64,000 bases of DNA from Mixia osmundae IAM 14324 (Eukaryota; Basidiomycota; Mixiomycetes; Mixiales; Mixiaceae): positions 311,616-375,615 of the forward strand of contig NW_014575562.1 of the NCBI RefSeq assembly GCF_000708205.1. The letters are read 5' to 3'. The translations under genes were made by a program, and so were the position numbers. Shown here piece by piece: positions 21,286 to 33,200 of the stretch. Under the pieces are notes generated by a model that searched no databases, was not told the DNA's origin, and was given only the letters and a program-made list of their open reading frames with translations. Positions within the stretch are counted from its first letter, which is position 1; every line of letters starts with the position of its first letter.

Positions 21286-22290
21286 ATGGTGCTCTGTGCA
21301 GTTTGCAGTGCACAGGAAGCTAGATACACGGCGCCAGGCTCGCGCAAACCCTATTGCTCCGTGGCATGCTTCAAAGAGCTCTCCCAGCCAGCGCAGCCGA
21401 GCAGCACTACCGCATCGGCTGAAACTCCATCAAAAGATCTGCTGAACTCTCTCGAGCCGATCAAGACGACCACAGAGCAAGATGCAGCGCAAGTCATTGA
21501 TAATGAGAAATTGCCCGCAGAGCCAGAGCCTGCAGAGGAGGCTGCGCACGCCGTCCTTGACGATGCAAACGAAGGCCGAGACGCTATGACGCCAGTCACA
21601 AAGCCTAACAGCGAGAAACGAGCTCGAGCCGAGGCAGACGACGGGCCAGGGGAGAAACGCGTGATGAGATCATTGGCGAGCTTGCACTACCCTCCCGAGC
21701 CAGATCCCCAGATTTTCGAAGACCCACTGCAGCGAGACGATCCGAAGCCGTTGCGTCGTAGCGAGCTGCTTGCTATAGGTCAGCCCCAGGACCAATGCGT
21801 CGTATACCGATGTACTGATAGCACGGCAGCTACATCGCCCGAGATCAGACGCCTGTTTGCGATTGCCGACTCTGCACGCGCAGAGGGCCGACCGATGACG
21901 CCGCTTGAGATCCGTTTGCGACCGTTGCCAGGTCTTCTGACCAAGCTGAATGCCGTACCTGATTTTCGACCGCTCTTGCCGAGAACGAATCAGATGCGCG
22001 AATTGCTCAGGCTGCCACAAGCAGAACAGCCTCTCGGTCTCAATGGTACTCGCTCCCTGCCGAGAGAAAGAGGTCACAGAGGGCGAGGGGGTCATCATGC
22101 ACACGATCGAGGGCATAGAGGTAGGGATAGCGAGTACGGCAGACGGCAAAACGGTTACGAAGGACGACCCAAGTACGATCGCTTCACTGCCGAAGAGAGG
22201 AGTGCTTTCGAGGTCTTCAGAGAGACGCTCGACAAGGTCCTCAAGGCGCATCGCGAGCCACGGAGCTCGCTGGTGCAGGAGCAGCCGTAG
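21286..22290 (+). CDS. HIT-type zinc finger protein
   Basis: An intronless frame of 334 residues with a clean ATG. The N-terminus has CAVCSAQEARYTAPGSRKPY followed by CSVACFKE, fitting the second half of a zf-HIT treble clef (CxxC...YCSxxCxxxH), though one Cys pair is replaced (TAPG instead of C-P-x-C) and the final His is absent. A long acidic and then basic segment follows, a central stretch beginning RRSELLAIGQ, an RG/RGG-like patch (RGHRGRGGHHAHDRGHRGR) and a C-terminal helix. HIT proteins act in snoRNP assembly or chromatin remodelling; the RG patch suggests RNA contact. The degenerate zinc ligands make function uncertain. The gap to the next gene (22291-22575) shows nothing. Confidence 0.6.
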   Translation: MVLCAVCSAQEARYTAPGSRKPYCSVACFKELSQPAQPSSTTASAETPSKDLLNSLEPIKTTTEQDAAQVIDNEKLPAEPEPAEEAAHAVLDDANEGRDAMTPVTKPNSEKRARAEADDGPGEKRVMRSLASLHYPPEPDPQIFEDPLQRDDPKPLRRSELLAIGQPQDQCVVYRCTDSTAATSPEIRRLFAIADSARAEGRPMTPLEIRLRPLPGLLTKLNAVPDFRPLLPRTNQMRELLRLPQAEQPLGLNGTRSLPRERGHRGRGGHHAHDRGHRGRDSEYGRRQNGYEGRPKYDRFTAEERSAFEVFRETLDKVLKAHREPRSSLVQEQP

Positions 22291-22575
22291 CGACGCGTGG
22301 CATTGCACATGCACGGCCAGGTTCGCACGCTCTCGCGCCTATCGTCGTGCAGGACAATGTGGAAGCCTGCCGACCCCAGTGCTTCGCTATACGAACTCTT
22401 GGTCTCAGACGAGATGCCGCGTTCGATGCGAGCGCGCAGGCTCAGGCACCGACCGATCTCGCGTTTCAGTTGTCAGACCGTGCTGTACGCTCGCATCTGT
22501 TGTTGATTGCGCATAGCTTGTAGCACTCGTTGTCAGCCAGCCTGAGGACCCGATCGGACGAACGAGCGCCCTGAC

Positions 22576-25500
22576 ATGGCAGGTGAACCTCAGATCAGTC
22601 ACGTCGATCCCTCGAAACAGAGCAGCGAGGTCCATGCAGCCAGCGTGACGGCCAGTCCGCACGAACAGTCGGCCAGTCAGCTCGGAATCTACTCGGGGCT
22701 TAGCCTAGCGACAGAGATACCCTCCGGCAGACTATCAGCCGTCGAACTACCCCACAGTCGAGCGTCTCCTCTCGTTCTGCCCACAAGCCATCTGGCTGTC
22801 GGTCTGCCAGACGTGGACTCGTTCGACCTGCGACCGCCCAAGAGCGTCTTTGTTGAGCATTACACGACCCCATCGGTGATGACGACGAGGAGTGAAGCGA
22901 ACTCGGCAGGTAGTCAGTCTCAAGATGTGAGACAGCTCGACAGCTCGCCAGATCAAGCTGGCCTTGCAGCCTTTCCCCTACCACCAGGTCTATCAGGCAC
23001 GACCTTCAACGCCGTGGCAGGCATGGGATCAGGTCTCAATGGTCTCGAGAGCAGTCAGGTTCCAGCAGAGAATGGGCTGCCCAAGGCCATCCCGTCAACG
23101 ATGTCGAAAGCGCTCGAGCAGGATCGCAATGGACACAGGAATGATGCCGTGATGAGTCCTGCAGGAGCTATTGCAGCTGCCTTTGCGAGTCGGACGAACA
23201 ACGAGCCAACGACTCCTGCGAGTCCCTCCAAGGTCAACGCACGAAATGGTACATCTCAGCATACTACGTCAGGATCGACAGGCTCAACGGCACCAGATTC
23301 GGCGGCCTCGCCTAGCCTATCAGGATCCAACAAACCAGTCAAACAGCCTGCCACAATCATCACGTATCAGAGCCGGTCTGTCAAAGCACGTATAGACAGG
23401 AATGTGCCTGTTGAGGAGATCATACGGCAGCTCTGCGCTTCTACTCAGCTCATGGTCAAGGAACCTTCTTCGCTCTTTGCGGTCAGGACTACGACCAGCA
23501 ACGAACTCATCACAGACGACAATCTCATCTCGGTTCTCGAGAGCGCCCAGACCTGGAAGCTCGTTGCAAGTCCGACAGTCGAAGCCGCAGAGATGGTAGA
23601 CAAGCTTGCCAGTAGCGACGAGAAACTCGTCAAAGGCGCAACGTTTGCCCTGCGCAACCTTGTCCATGTTCGCGGCCTCCCCCTTCCTCTGCACTTGCAC
23701 TCATGCTGTCCATGGTCTGACAGGAGAAGCCATTCACGATCCAGTTTGCAGAGCGCGGTGGCATCCTCGAACTGCTAGCCGTCATACAGTCCTCGAGTGG
23801 CAACAGCCTGTCATACGCACTAGCTGCCCTGCTCTCGCTGCTCAATATCGACTTTGCTTGGAACGACCTCGACAGCGCCTTTGTGCACCGTCTTCTCGAC
23901 ATTCTCCTCGGCCAATCACTCGTCAATATCTGTCGGCCCGCTACCTCCATCTTGACTCTCCTGCTCAAATCTTCCTCGTCACCTTTGCCAGCTTCTACAT
24001 CGATTCTCAATGAACCCGGTCAGCAGCCGATCATGCGCTTAGTGTGGGACGCAGTCAGACGAGAAGACCGCCTGGGCCAGGTACTGATCTCGCGCCTAAC
24101 GAATGGCGACGCCACCCTGACCGGCGTCACGATGGAGCTCATCAACGCTATGCTGGCCATGGCGCTACAAACGAATGACGAAGTCATGATAGATCGATTT
24201 GACGCATTAGATTATGGACAGGCTTGCGCTCGTATACTCGATGTCGAATCGAGCGAAGAAATTACTCAGGCAGCGCTCAGTTACCAGAATATGCTTATTG
24301 CGCGCTATCACGCAGAACAATCAGTGCCCGTCTCGCTCGAGATCGAAGCACATAGAGATATGTTACAGCAGATCATAGACAACACCGGCGTAATCCGCTC
24401 AGAGGAAACGTGGCGTTACCTCGGTCTCGAATCGGACGACGTAGTCAACTCGTTCGGCGCAGTTGGCGCTTATGGCCTTCGGTTACTCTACCGTTTTTGT
24501 TCGTCGCACAACTTTGATCTCAGAGCGATGTTGGCCGAGCAAGATTCGAAACCCGCAGATCGACATTGTCCGCTTGCACTCGCAAGCAATGACGTAGCGC
24601 TATCTATTGCCAATCTTTGCGGTTTCACATCCCTACCGGTCGCGGGTCAGCCAGTGACAGACTATCGACCTCTCACGCTAGTTGTTGCTCGCACTCATGA
24701 GCTCGCTCTGCGTTTCTTCCATCGGATGTGGAACGAGAGCAAGGCATCACTAGAGGACTTCACGAGGATATCGGGCCTTGTGCAGAGTCAGCTCAGGTCT
24801 GCTATGAGCGCCAAGCAGTCCGAGCTGGACATTCTCTTCGTCAAAAGCGATTTCAGATCGGTTAGGGAAAAGCAGATGCGCGAGCTCGGCACAGAAGACG
24901 ATCTGATGCAAAAGGCTCCTATTCGTAGCCTGCGCGCAAGGCTCTACAAAGAATCCTTTGACTTTATTAGATCACAACGCATGAATTGTATGAAACGAGG
25001 CGCCTGGTTCAGCATACCGCTCGCGCTGACGACTCCGAACAAGAAGATCGCACAGAAAAGCTGGCGATTCTGTCGGCTCACTGCGAATGCGAGATACCTA
25101 TGTTATACTGACGCGATAGAGCCCCACGACATTCGGCCAGGTATGGATGACTTGCTATCAAGAGGTAGGCCTCGAACTGTCATTCAGGTCATGAGCTGAC
25201 ATACGTGCAGTGGATCTCAATGAGATGACGGATGTCACACCCCTTGCGCCTTCGCCTACTCTCACACGAAATCGGACCAAGTCGAATCCTGGCTTAGACA
25301 CAGCAAGTTCTGCGCTCGGGCTCTCGCTTGCTTCGTCTTCTGGCAAGCTACTCGAGCTCGTTGCGCGATCTAATCATCAGTATGCTGAATGGCTCGATGG
25401 CTTGTCACTTCTGCGGCCCAACGGACCCATCAAGACAAAAGAGACATCTGATCTGATCGATCATCTGACAGACGTCAATCTCAAAGTCAAGCTGCTCGAT

Positions 25501-25643
25501 CTCACGTAGGTCAATTGTCTTTCTTATTCGCTTTGCTGACCTTCTAATCACATAGAGGCGACAAGATCACTATTCCCTCTCAGCTGACGGTGCCGGCACC
25601 GCCACTGAATTGCAACTACCACTACGCAGACCTCGGCAAGTAA
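22576..25643 (+). CDS. CED-12/ELMO-family protein
   Basis: At least four exons. Exon 1 from the ATG at 22576 encodes ~250 low-complexity residues, then TIITYQSRSVKARIDRNVP and an armadillo-like start. After an intron ending near 23724 it continues EKPFTIQFAERGGILELLAV, through the ELMO region (HELALRFFHRMWNESKASLE, FDFIRSQRMNCMKRGAWFSI) into a PH-type domain beginning WRFCRLTANARYLCYTDA. Introns near 25166-25209 and 25508-25555 carry GTAGG donors; the last exon ends NYHYADLGK. ELMO proteins partner DOCK GEFs to activate Rac-type GTPases at the cortex, and fungal homologues are linked to polarity. I infer the same here. The long N-terminal extension is absent from animal ELMO. Confidence 0.85.
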
Positions 25644-25778
25644 CACGGCATGTTGTACCATCATTACTCTTCATGATCATCCAATACATGCAGCGTGAGG
25701 TATCTCGACAAGGCGAAGTGGGTTCCACAGCTTGCAGGTAAGAACAACAACAATGCGTCTACTTTGGTTTTCGTGCGA

Positions 25779-28293
25779 TCATGCATCGGGGCTGCTTCTG
25801 CTTGCGAGTGACATAGCTTCTGCGTATCGAGCCTCTTCCTGCGCTTGCAGCCTGACAAGCTCGACAGAGACTTTGGAGCGACTTCTGAGGAGTGCGCCAT
25901 ACTTGAAGATGAGGAAAGGGATGACGCCGAGCAGCGTGGCGACAGCGGCAAGTAAGCTGCCTGCGCCGTGTATACCCAGAGCATCGTACATCTGCGACGC
26001 AAACAGCGGGAACACTGCGCCCGTGACGTTGCGGCAGAATGACATGACCGCCAGCGCCGAGCTGGCATAAAGGGTATACGCATCCGACAGATAACTGCGC
26101 ATAGTTGGATCAGCTTTGGAAAGCCTTAAGCGATGCCCGACTTACTTGAACACGGCTAGATAGGTTCCGAATAATCCAATATAGGCGATCGTCAGACCTA
26201 TGGAAGGTGCTATCCAATGCACGCTTGACCACGAGAGCCAGGTGTAGAGCCAGTATCCGAGAGGGAAGCAGACGGCGGCCACGAGAGCGATGTAAAGTCT
26301 CGCTTCGGGTCCCTTTCTTGCAACGTTGTGTAGATATTTGCGGTTGGACCATACGTCCAGTCCGACGCCGAGAAGGGAGCCAACGATCTGCGTCGAGAAC
26401 ACGAGCCCCTGTTCGCCCAAGTTGAAGCCGTAGACTTGGCCGAACACGATCGGAATGCCCTCCAGAAGCAGGTAGAGTGTTCCCCAGGCCATGCTGATCC
26501 ACAAGGCAAGAGCAGCTAGGATGGGTTCCGTGAAGAGCAGCCTCAGGGGTCGTGTGAGGCTGACAGACATCATGATCCGGAAAGACTCCTTGTCGGCATC
26601 TGCCAGACACTGATAGCGATCATCACCTGTCTCTGCGCGAAGTCGCTTGGCTTTGCGAGAAAGCAAGACTGATGCGCGAGTCTCTTGATTGGCAAAGATG
26701 ACAAAGACTGAGAAGCAAGCCGATGCCGCACTGCCAGTCCAGAATGAGCATATCAAGCCAGAAAGCAGCTGATACTACGCACAACATGATCCAGTTCACC
26801 CAGCGGAAGCCAAGGATCATGGCCGGGTAGCCAAGAGCAACAGGCCCTAGACCAGTGAACGCGAAAGCACTGAGGGCAAAGAGCGACATTGGCAGCCTGC
26901 ACATAATCGGTCAGGTCAAAGAGAAGGCATGCAAAGTTGCGACGAACCCTCGCTCATGCGCGCGCCAGAGGTCTGACAGTGTGCCTCCTACGAGTGCTAC
27001 TGCCGTGGAGCCACCAATACCGGCAATAAAGCGCGAGACGAGGATGGTGCCAATGTTCTGAGCGAGAGCTTGCGGAACGAAGAATATGGTGAAGATGAGA
27101 GCTGATGCGATATAGATAGGCTTGCGGCCGTAGACCTCGCTCAGAGGGGCGAGCAGCAAAGGCGCGCTGCCAAACGTAAACGTGAAGAGGGTGACGCCGA
27201 GGATGACGACTTCGCGCGATGCGCCAAGCTTTTCCTGGATGGAGTCTTGTATGATCGCATAGCCTGATGTTGACAGCGAGACGACACCGCAGAAGAGAAT
27301 GCCAATAAGTGAGATCGTCCACTTGCGGGCTTTTGAGAAATTGAGGGGATTGGCCGGGTCTGTGGGTCCGTCCCAGTCTACCCAGATGGGCGCGTCTGCC
27401 TTTTCTGGATCTTTGCCTCGTCCGGAGCGAGATTTGTATAGCTGCGAAGCGTTCTGCAGCTGTGACTGAATGTAACGTTTCGAGGTCTCGATGTCTTCCA
27501 GCGGGCCGGTTCCAGCGGTTGTCATTGCGCCATCGCCGCTGTCGTCCCGAGACAGCATGCGCTTGCCATCCGTGCTACTGTCCAATGCTCGCGGCACACA
27601 GGCAAAGCCGGATCTGCGAGGCTCCTGGCCGGAATGCGTCTCAGTGGGGCATTGAGGTGCCCGATGCGAGGCGACAGTATCCTCCGAATCGCGACGCTGG
27701 CTGCAGGTGCACGAGGGTTCTAGCTCGCCGAGCGAGAGGTTCTCGCGTCCGTAACCGTTGTTTGATTTTCTGTTGAAGGGCGTCAAAGCAGAGGCAGACG
27801 GCCTGCGTCTACCAGCACCGAGCGAAAAGACGTTCCTGAGGGACAAGCGACTCGTGCTACGCTCTGGCTGTCGTCTTGCAGTCGACTCACGCTGGTTTGC
27901 GGCGCCGTTTGCTGGCAGATCGAAGGAATGGTCTGCCAGGGTCGAAGCGGCAGTAGACTGCATTGATCCGGTGCGCGATCGATGTGCGTCCGACCTTGCA
28001 TCGATCACGGGCGCGTCTCTACCGGCTGCATTCATAGTGTAGGCTCGTGAGGGTGATGGCAAAGACGAGGGTGAGTCTGGCGCAAAGGCAAAGACGTCGC
28101 TGCTACTTGATGCTCGCTGAGATGGACGCCGTGGCAGATGGGCAGCGTCCTCTTTCGCGTGACCGTTTGCATGTTGTCTCGCATGGGCGCCCGACTCGTC
28201 AAGCAGCGTCACAGTGGTCGAGGCAGTGTCAGGTCGGGGCTTACTCGAGTCATCGGCCGCGATGACAGCTTGAGCCGGTCGAGGGTGGCTCAT
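25779..28293 (-). CDS. MFS transporter, DHA1 drug/polyamine:H+ antiporter type
   Basis: Four exons from the ATG at 28293. About 310 disordered residues precede the motif VDWDGPTDPANPLNFSKARK, the typical cytoplasmic lead-in of fungal DHA1 exporters. Twelve hydrophobic segments follow: WTISLIGILFCGVVSLS, LLAPLSEVYGRKPIYIASA (motif A, G-R-K/R-P), FIAGIGGSTAVALVGGTLSD and others. Introns remove frame breaks after AHERG, after WIM and after LAVFK (GTAAGT donor). The last exon ends in a charged tail, LVRLQAQEEARYAEAMS. Such carriers sit in the plasma or vacuolar membrane and export toxic compounds or polyamines. The very long N-terminus, longer than usual for the family, is probably regulatory. 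Confidence 0.88.
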
Positions 28294-28975
28294 TGACCTT
28301 GAACGCGCCGAAACGAAGCCTAAGCGGGCTTTCTATCGCTGTGGAGAGTCGCGGTGACCCTGAGGTAGTATGCGCTGGGCACAAAGGCAATGTGAAGCGA
28401 TCTGAGCTAGTCGACGCCATTCGAGTCAGCAGGGTCTCGATCAGATTCAGCGCCGTAGAGCTCACGTCCTTCGGGCAATACACCGTGATGAGCCTTGTGA
28501 CTCGTGTCGTCGAGTACTTACTCCTCTGACCAAATAAATCTAGAGCGTACGAGAGCAACTTTATCGGTAGCCGAAACACGGCACAAAGTAGTTTGGCAGA
28601 ACGATCAAGCGAGCTCAGCGAAAGCGTGGCAGCGAACAATGTTTTTGCATTCGCCACACAGGAAATTCAACTAGACCACTCGTTCTTTGACTATTGATCA
28701 GGGAACTCATTCTGTTGAATTACGTGGCTCTCCGACGATATTGCGCATCGGAAGGATTGTTCTTCCGGGAACTGAGCAGCGCAGGCTCTCGACCAGGGTC
28801 CGCAAACTAGCCTGAATGCGTCGAAAGGCGCCTGTGACCATTCCGCTTCCCCTGCGAGTGTTCTCATCAGATTCGCAAGCAAGGATTGATCGATGACGCA
28901 CATCGTGTGACTTTGATTGATATCACTGCGTTAAAGTGAGCTTTACAGCAGGCCGCATCTAGTCGATGGCAGGGG
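28294..28975. other. Sparse region upstream of the MFS gene
   Basis: About 680 bp with no gene that I can support. Short open frames on both strands overlap one another; none shows a domain or a convincing splice partner. It probably contains the MFS promoter. Confidence 0.4.
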
Positions 28976-29424
28976 TCAGTAGGCGAATGCATGAATGAGT
29001 GGTAGCGACGCACACATGGGAGGTGGCCATTTTACACCCAGATCGACAACATACGTGTCATCCTGCAGCTGGTGCGATCGTAGGTCGAGTGTGACGCTCG
29101 CCGGGATGTCAGTATAGTAAAAGTTGACGCTACGTAGATCGGCAGCGATGGTGAACGTGAGGCTCCCAGTCGTGACAGGTTGAACTATCCAGGGACATTG
29201 TGCAGTCTCGTAAAAACGAACGTAGTAGTTCCTGCGAGGGCTCGAATATCAGCTTGAACCCAATCACGGTCATTGCTGATCCACTGGAAATTATACTGGA
29301 GTTGAGATACTGTGCGAGCAACATAGACAGAAAGCCATAGAACGACGCAAAGGTAAAGCATGACGCTGTGTCTCTCCAAATTTTCCTGTCGTGCTGGCAA
29401 TGGAGCAGGGCCCTGTATTTGCAT
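28976..29424 (-). CDS. Possible small gene, exon structure unresolved
   Basis: A frame from the ATG at 29424 encodes a membrane-like segment (VMLYLCVVLWLSVYVA). In another frame downstream lies a long readable stretch, including GSLTFTIAADLRSVNFYYTD and DDTYVVDLGVKWPPP, ending in a stop at 28976. The second stretch has protein-like beta-strand composition and no start of its own, so it looks like a later exon. I could not find a unique intron joining the two. The family is not recognised. It may instead be two unrelated chance frames. Confidence 0.3.
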
Positions 29425-29569
29425 AGCATGCTTGGACAGGTGCTCGATGTAGGGGACATGTCTCGGTCGTCAACGTTCGTCAGGCGTCCCGACAACAGAT
29501 AGGTTTGCATCACTGCAGTCGTCGTCGTGTAGACGTACACTGTCTGCGTCGAAACAGCAAGGGTACATG

Positions 29570-30193
29570 CTATAATCCGATCGTGCTTCCTCGTGAAAGG
29601 GAGTTGTTGAGCTCGAGTGCGAAATCGTCTAGATCGTCATCGTCGTCATCGCTACTCGAATTGTCGCTCGACGTATCGCCCTCGGAGTCTGCGACAATGC
29701 TTGCAGGTATGGAGCTCGCTGATGACGCCGGCTTGTCTTCTAGCTGCGCCATAGATGCTTTCGAGCGCTTGACGACGCGTTCATTGGATGAACGCGTTAT
29801 TGGTTCCGCAGCTTTTCGCTTCGGCTGCGGTTGTGGTTCGTCAAGCACGACGATGTTATCAATGACATGGATGATGTATGACTGCTCTTGCGTCAGTGCG
29901 CTTATACGGCACATGCATCTTGTCGTGCTCACCTCGGTGGGTTCGTCGTAAACGAGAACGACTTCTGCTTCAATGTCCTGCTTGCTGGCTCGCAACTGAC
30001 TGTCCGTGATCGTGTCGAGCAAGACTGCCGCTCTGCTCGTCTGCGAGATCAAACGTGCTGAGGAAGGGCCCTCTATCATCTCATGAGATGAGACGATGAT
30101 CTGCTTCGAGTCTACGGACATACCTTGTATGTCGAGATATGTCGTCCTCTCGCTGCTTGTGTGGATCCGCACTGGTATGGAGGGGGATGTCAT
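29570..30193 (-). CDS. Acidic protein resembling ELL-associated factor (EAF)
   Basis: The frame from the ATG at 30193 to the stop at 29570 encodes about 190-208 residues depending on an in-frame GTGAGC intron near 29884-29931. The middle reads EAEVVLVYDEPTE then SYIIHVIDNIVVL, similar in pattern to the EAF N-terminal domain (ECVLIxD...F.LEK). The C-terminus is a Ser/Asp run (SSDDDDDD) followed by FALELNNSLS. EAF binds ELL and stimulates RNA polymerase II elongation. The match is by pattern only and weak at the N-terminus. It is divergent to the dynactin gene, with 99 bp between the start codons. Confidence 0.45.
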   Translation of the reverse strand: MTSPSIPVRIHTSSERTTYLDIQGMSVDSKQIIVSSHEMIEGPSSARLISQTSRAAVLLDTITDSQLRASKQDIEAEVVLVYDEPTEVSTTRCMCRISALTQEQSYIIHVIDNIVVLDEPQPQPKRKAAEPITRSSNERVVKRSKASMAQLEDKPASSASSIPASIVADSEGDTSSDNSSSDDDDDDLDDFALELNNSLSRGSTIGL

Positions 30194-30292
30194 CGCATGT
30201 CGCAATGAAGGCTCGATGATGTAATCGCTGTTCGCCTATCGACAGCGAACAAACGACGCGACGGCAAGCGGCAAAGGCGGCAGCGCTACAGC

Positions 30293-33200
30293 ATGGCGGC
30301 ATCCTCTGCTGGCTTACACATCCCCGTCGGAGCTCGTGTCACGCTCCCAGCGGGCGATGGCGTCGTTCGCTATGCCGGCACCACCGAATTCGCAGCAGGA
30401 CGATGGGTCGGTGTCGAGCTCGACATGGCCACGGGCAAGGTCAGTCAACGAACACTTTGCAGACCGTCAAGCTCATACGAGTGCAGAACAATGGGTCTGT
30501 GGCAGGTAAGGTCTACTTTGAGACGGAAGAGAACAGGGGCGTCTTTGTCAGGCCAAGCCAGGTCAAGCTTGCAGCAGGCTCAGAGGCACGTCGATGCCTG
30601 CCACTACAGCAGAGCCAGCTGACGCGAGCATCGACGGACAGACAGTGCGCACATCTCAGCGAGCGGCCGTTGTTACGCCCAGCACGCCCCGCGCTCGTCC
30701 GACAAGCATCGCAGGTGCTGCTACGCCCGCAACAGCAAGCACGCGTCGAACTGCAGCCACACCGTTGCGCTCCGGTCTGCCTGCTCGAGCACCATCCACG
30801 ATAGCACGCTCAACGGCACCTTCATCAGAAGCATCCACACGTCCCCCTTCAGCCGCATCAATTAGATCGTCGACAGAGGCGCCTGCACGCTCCGCCATCG
30901 CACCTCGACCCACCGCTCGTGTGCCAGCGCCTATATCGACTCGCAAGCCTGCAGTAGCTTCTGCACTCGCTTCTGCTCGTGCTGCTGGTCGACTTGGAGC
31001 GCCCAGCACGCCAACGGCTCGCGATCCTATACGCCCGCCCGAAACGCCAAGTGCCGAACGGACGCCTGCAGCACCTCCATCGCCACTGCCACCTCCCGAT
31101 GTACATCCTAGAGCCCAGGGTGATGCTGAGGAAGATACCCTTGCCCAACGGCAGGCAGAGTCAGCCGAGATAGCGCGGGCGCCGAGCACGGATCCTTTCT
31201 CGATTGCTCTGCCTGCTGTCGCCCTCAAATCAGAACAAACCGTCCCACTGCGTTTGTTCGAAGAAGTTCAAGCAAAGATGCGAGTGCTGGAAGCACGCAG
31301 AGCAGACGACAGGGATAAGCTCCGTGATCTTGAATCGATGCAAGAAGAATTTGCCCTTTCCGAGCAGCAGAAGCTTAAGCTGCAAAGCCGCGTCACTGCG
31401 CTACAAGATGAGCTCAAGAAGGCGCACAGCGATGCAAAGGCGGCAAAGATGGAGCGAGACGACTACGAGAAGCAATACACCGATCTTGCAGATCAAGTCG
31501 AGATGACGACGCTAGACAAAGAAGTAGCCGAGGAAAAGGTCGAAGTGGCAGAGGGAGCGGCAGAAGCGCTGAAGGAACGCGTTGCCGATCTAGAAACACA
31601 GCTCAAGACATACACCGAAGAGAAGAGCTTGGGCACGGACACGGACGGGGAGCTTTCGCTCGATGCTCGTCAATTGCAGAAGCAGAACGATCGACTCAAA
31701 GAAGCATTGAGCAAGATGAGAGACGTCTTTGCGGAATCAGATGCAGAACATAGGAGGAAGCAGAACGAGATGGAGAAAGAGCTCGATCTCAACGCGGAAT
31801 TGCAGACAGCATACGACTCGACTGCTGCAAGGCTCGAAGAGACTGAGGCGCTCGTTGAAGATCTCAAGCAGCAGCTCGACGATGCAGTCGGTGCAGAAGA
31901 CCTGCTTGAGGATCTCACTCATCGCAATTTGGCATTGAGCGAGGTGCGTGGCGTGGTAATATGTAGCAGATTAGTGTCTGATCCTGCCCCTGCGCGTGAC
32001 AGAAATTGGAGGAGATGCGAGCCACGGTCGAAGATCTGGAAGCTCTGCGCGATCTCAACGAAGAGCTCGAAGAGACGCACTCCGATAACGAGAAGCAGCT
32101 GCAAGAGGTCATTGGTGCGTGACACTAGCTTTTCATGACCTTGCTTACAAGCTTTCATCTCAGCTTACAAGGACACGCAACTTTCCGATTTACGCCAACG
32201 CAATGAAGGCCTCGACGAGGCTTTGCTTGACCACGAGCAGACCATACGCCAGTTCAGGGAGCTTGTTGGCTCGCTGCAGCTCGATCTCGAGCAGCTCAGG
32301 ACGCAGCACCACAGTCAGCGCTCGGAGACCGAAGCGCTGTCGAGCCAGACAAAGGCAATGCAATCGCTCAATCTGAAGCTACAATCGAACGTGTCTCGTG
32401 CTCAGGTTAAGCAGATCGATCTCGAACTTCGTCAGATGGAAGCAATGCAGGCTCGCTCGATGCTCGAGATCTACAGGCCCTATCTGCCTACATCGTTCTT
32501 CGATGTCGATGGCGCTGCAGCAGAAGCGCTGCAGTTCTTCCGCAGACTCGAGAGCAAAACGAGCATACTCGCGACAGTGTTGTCGCAGAAGCACCGCATC
32601 TCAGACGCCCTTGTCGAAATTATACCGGACACGCTCGTGATAGCCTGCGCAGCTCGAAGTCGGCTTGTCGTCTTTACTCAGCTTTGCAAATGTCTGGCGG
32701 TCAACATGACTCGATGCTCCTCAACGACATTTGTCGACATGGCAAAGGCATACAAAGAGGTACACAATGTCGAAGCGATCGTCGATGGCTTTGTGGAGCA
32801 GAGCAGGCGCGACGATCTGCACGAGGCGGACTGCTTTCAGTCTTTGGGCGGCTGTGTGGCTAGCGTCGCTCATTTGCAGGAAAAGAGTTTTGGCCGAGCA
32901 GGCTTTGATGCGACCGAGCAGCAGATCGGTCGACTGAATGCTGCGGACGCCAATCTCGATCTTCTCATTGCCGGGCTAGGGTTCACAAAGCAGGCGATCG
33001 CACTGCAAAGTACCGCAACAGATCCTACGGTGTTGGAACAGCTCACACAATCGACCTTTACACCCTTGCAAGACTTGATCAATGCTGCTAGGAAGACAAA
33101 AGTAGCACTTCGTAAAGTGCACTCACTGCTTGGCGATCTTGAGGCAAAGAGTAAAGTCTACAAGGGCGGATCGACTGCGGCTGGCCAGATCGACATCTTG

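Noticed and set aside
28293-28529. A plus-strand frame with a faint arrestin-like feel (IRVSRVSIRF segment)
   Set aside because: Similarity is only impressionistic, the frame stops early, no good intron continues it, and it overlaps the start of the MFS gene.
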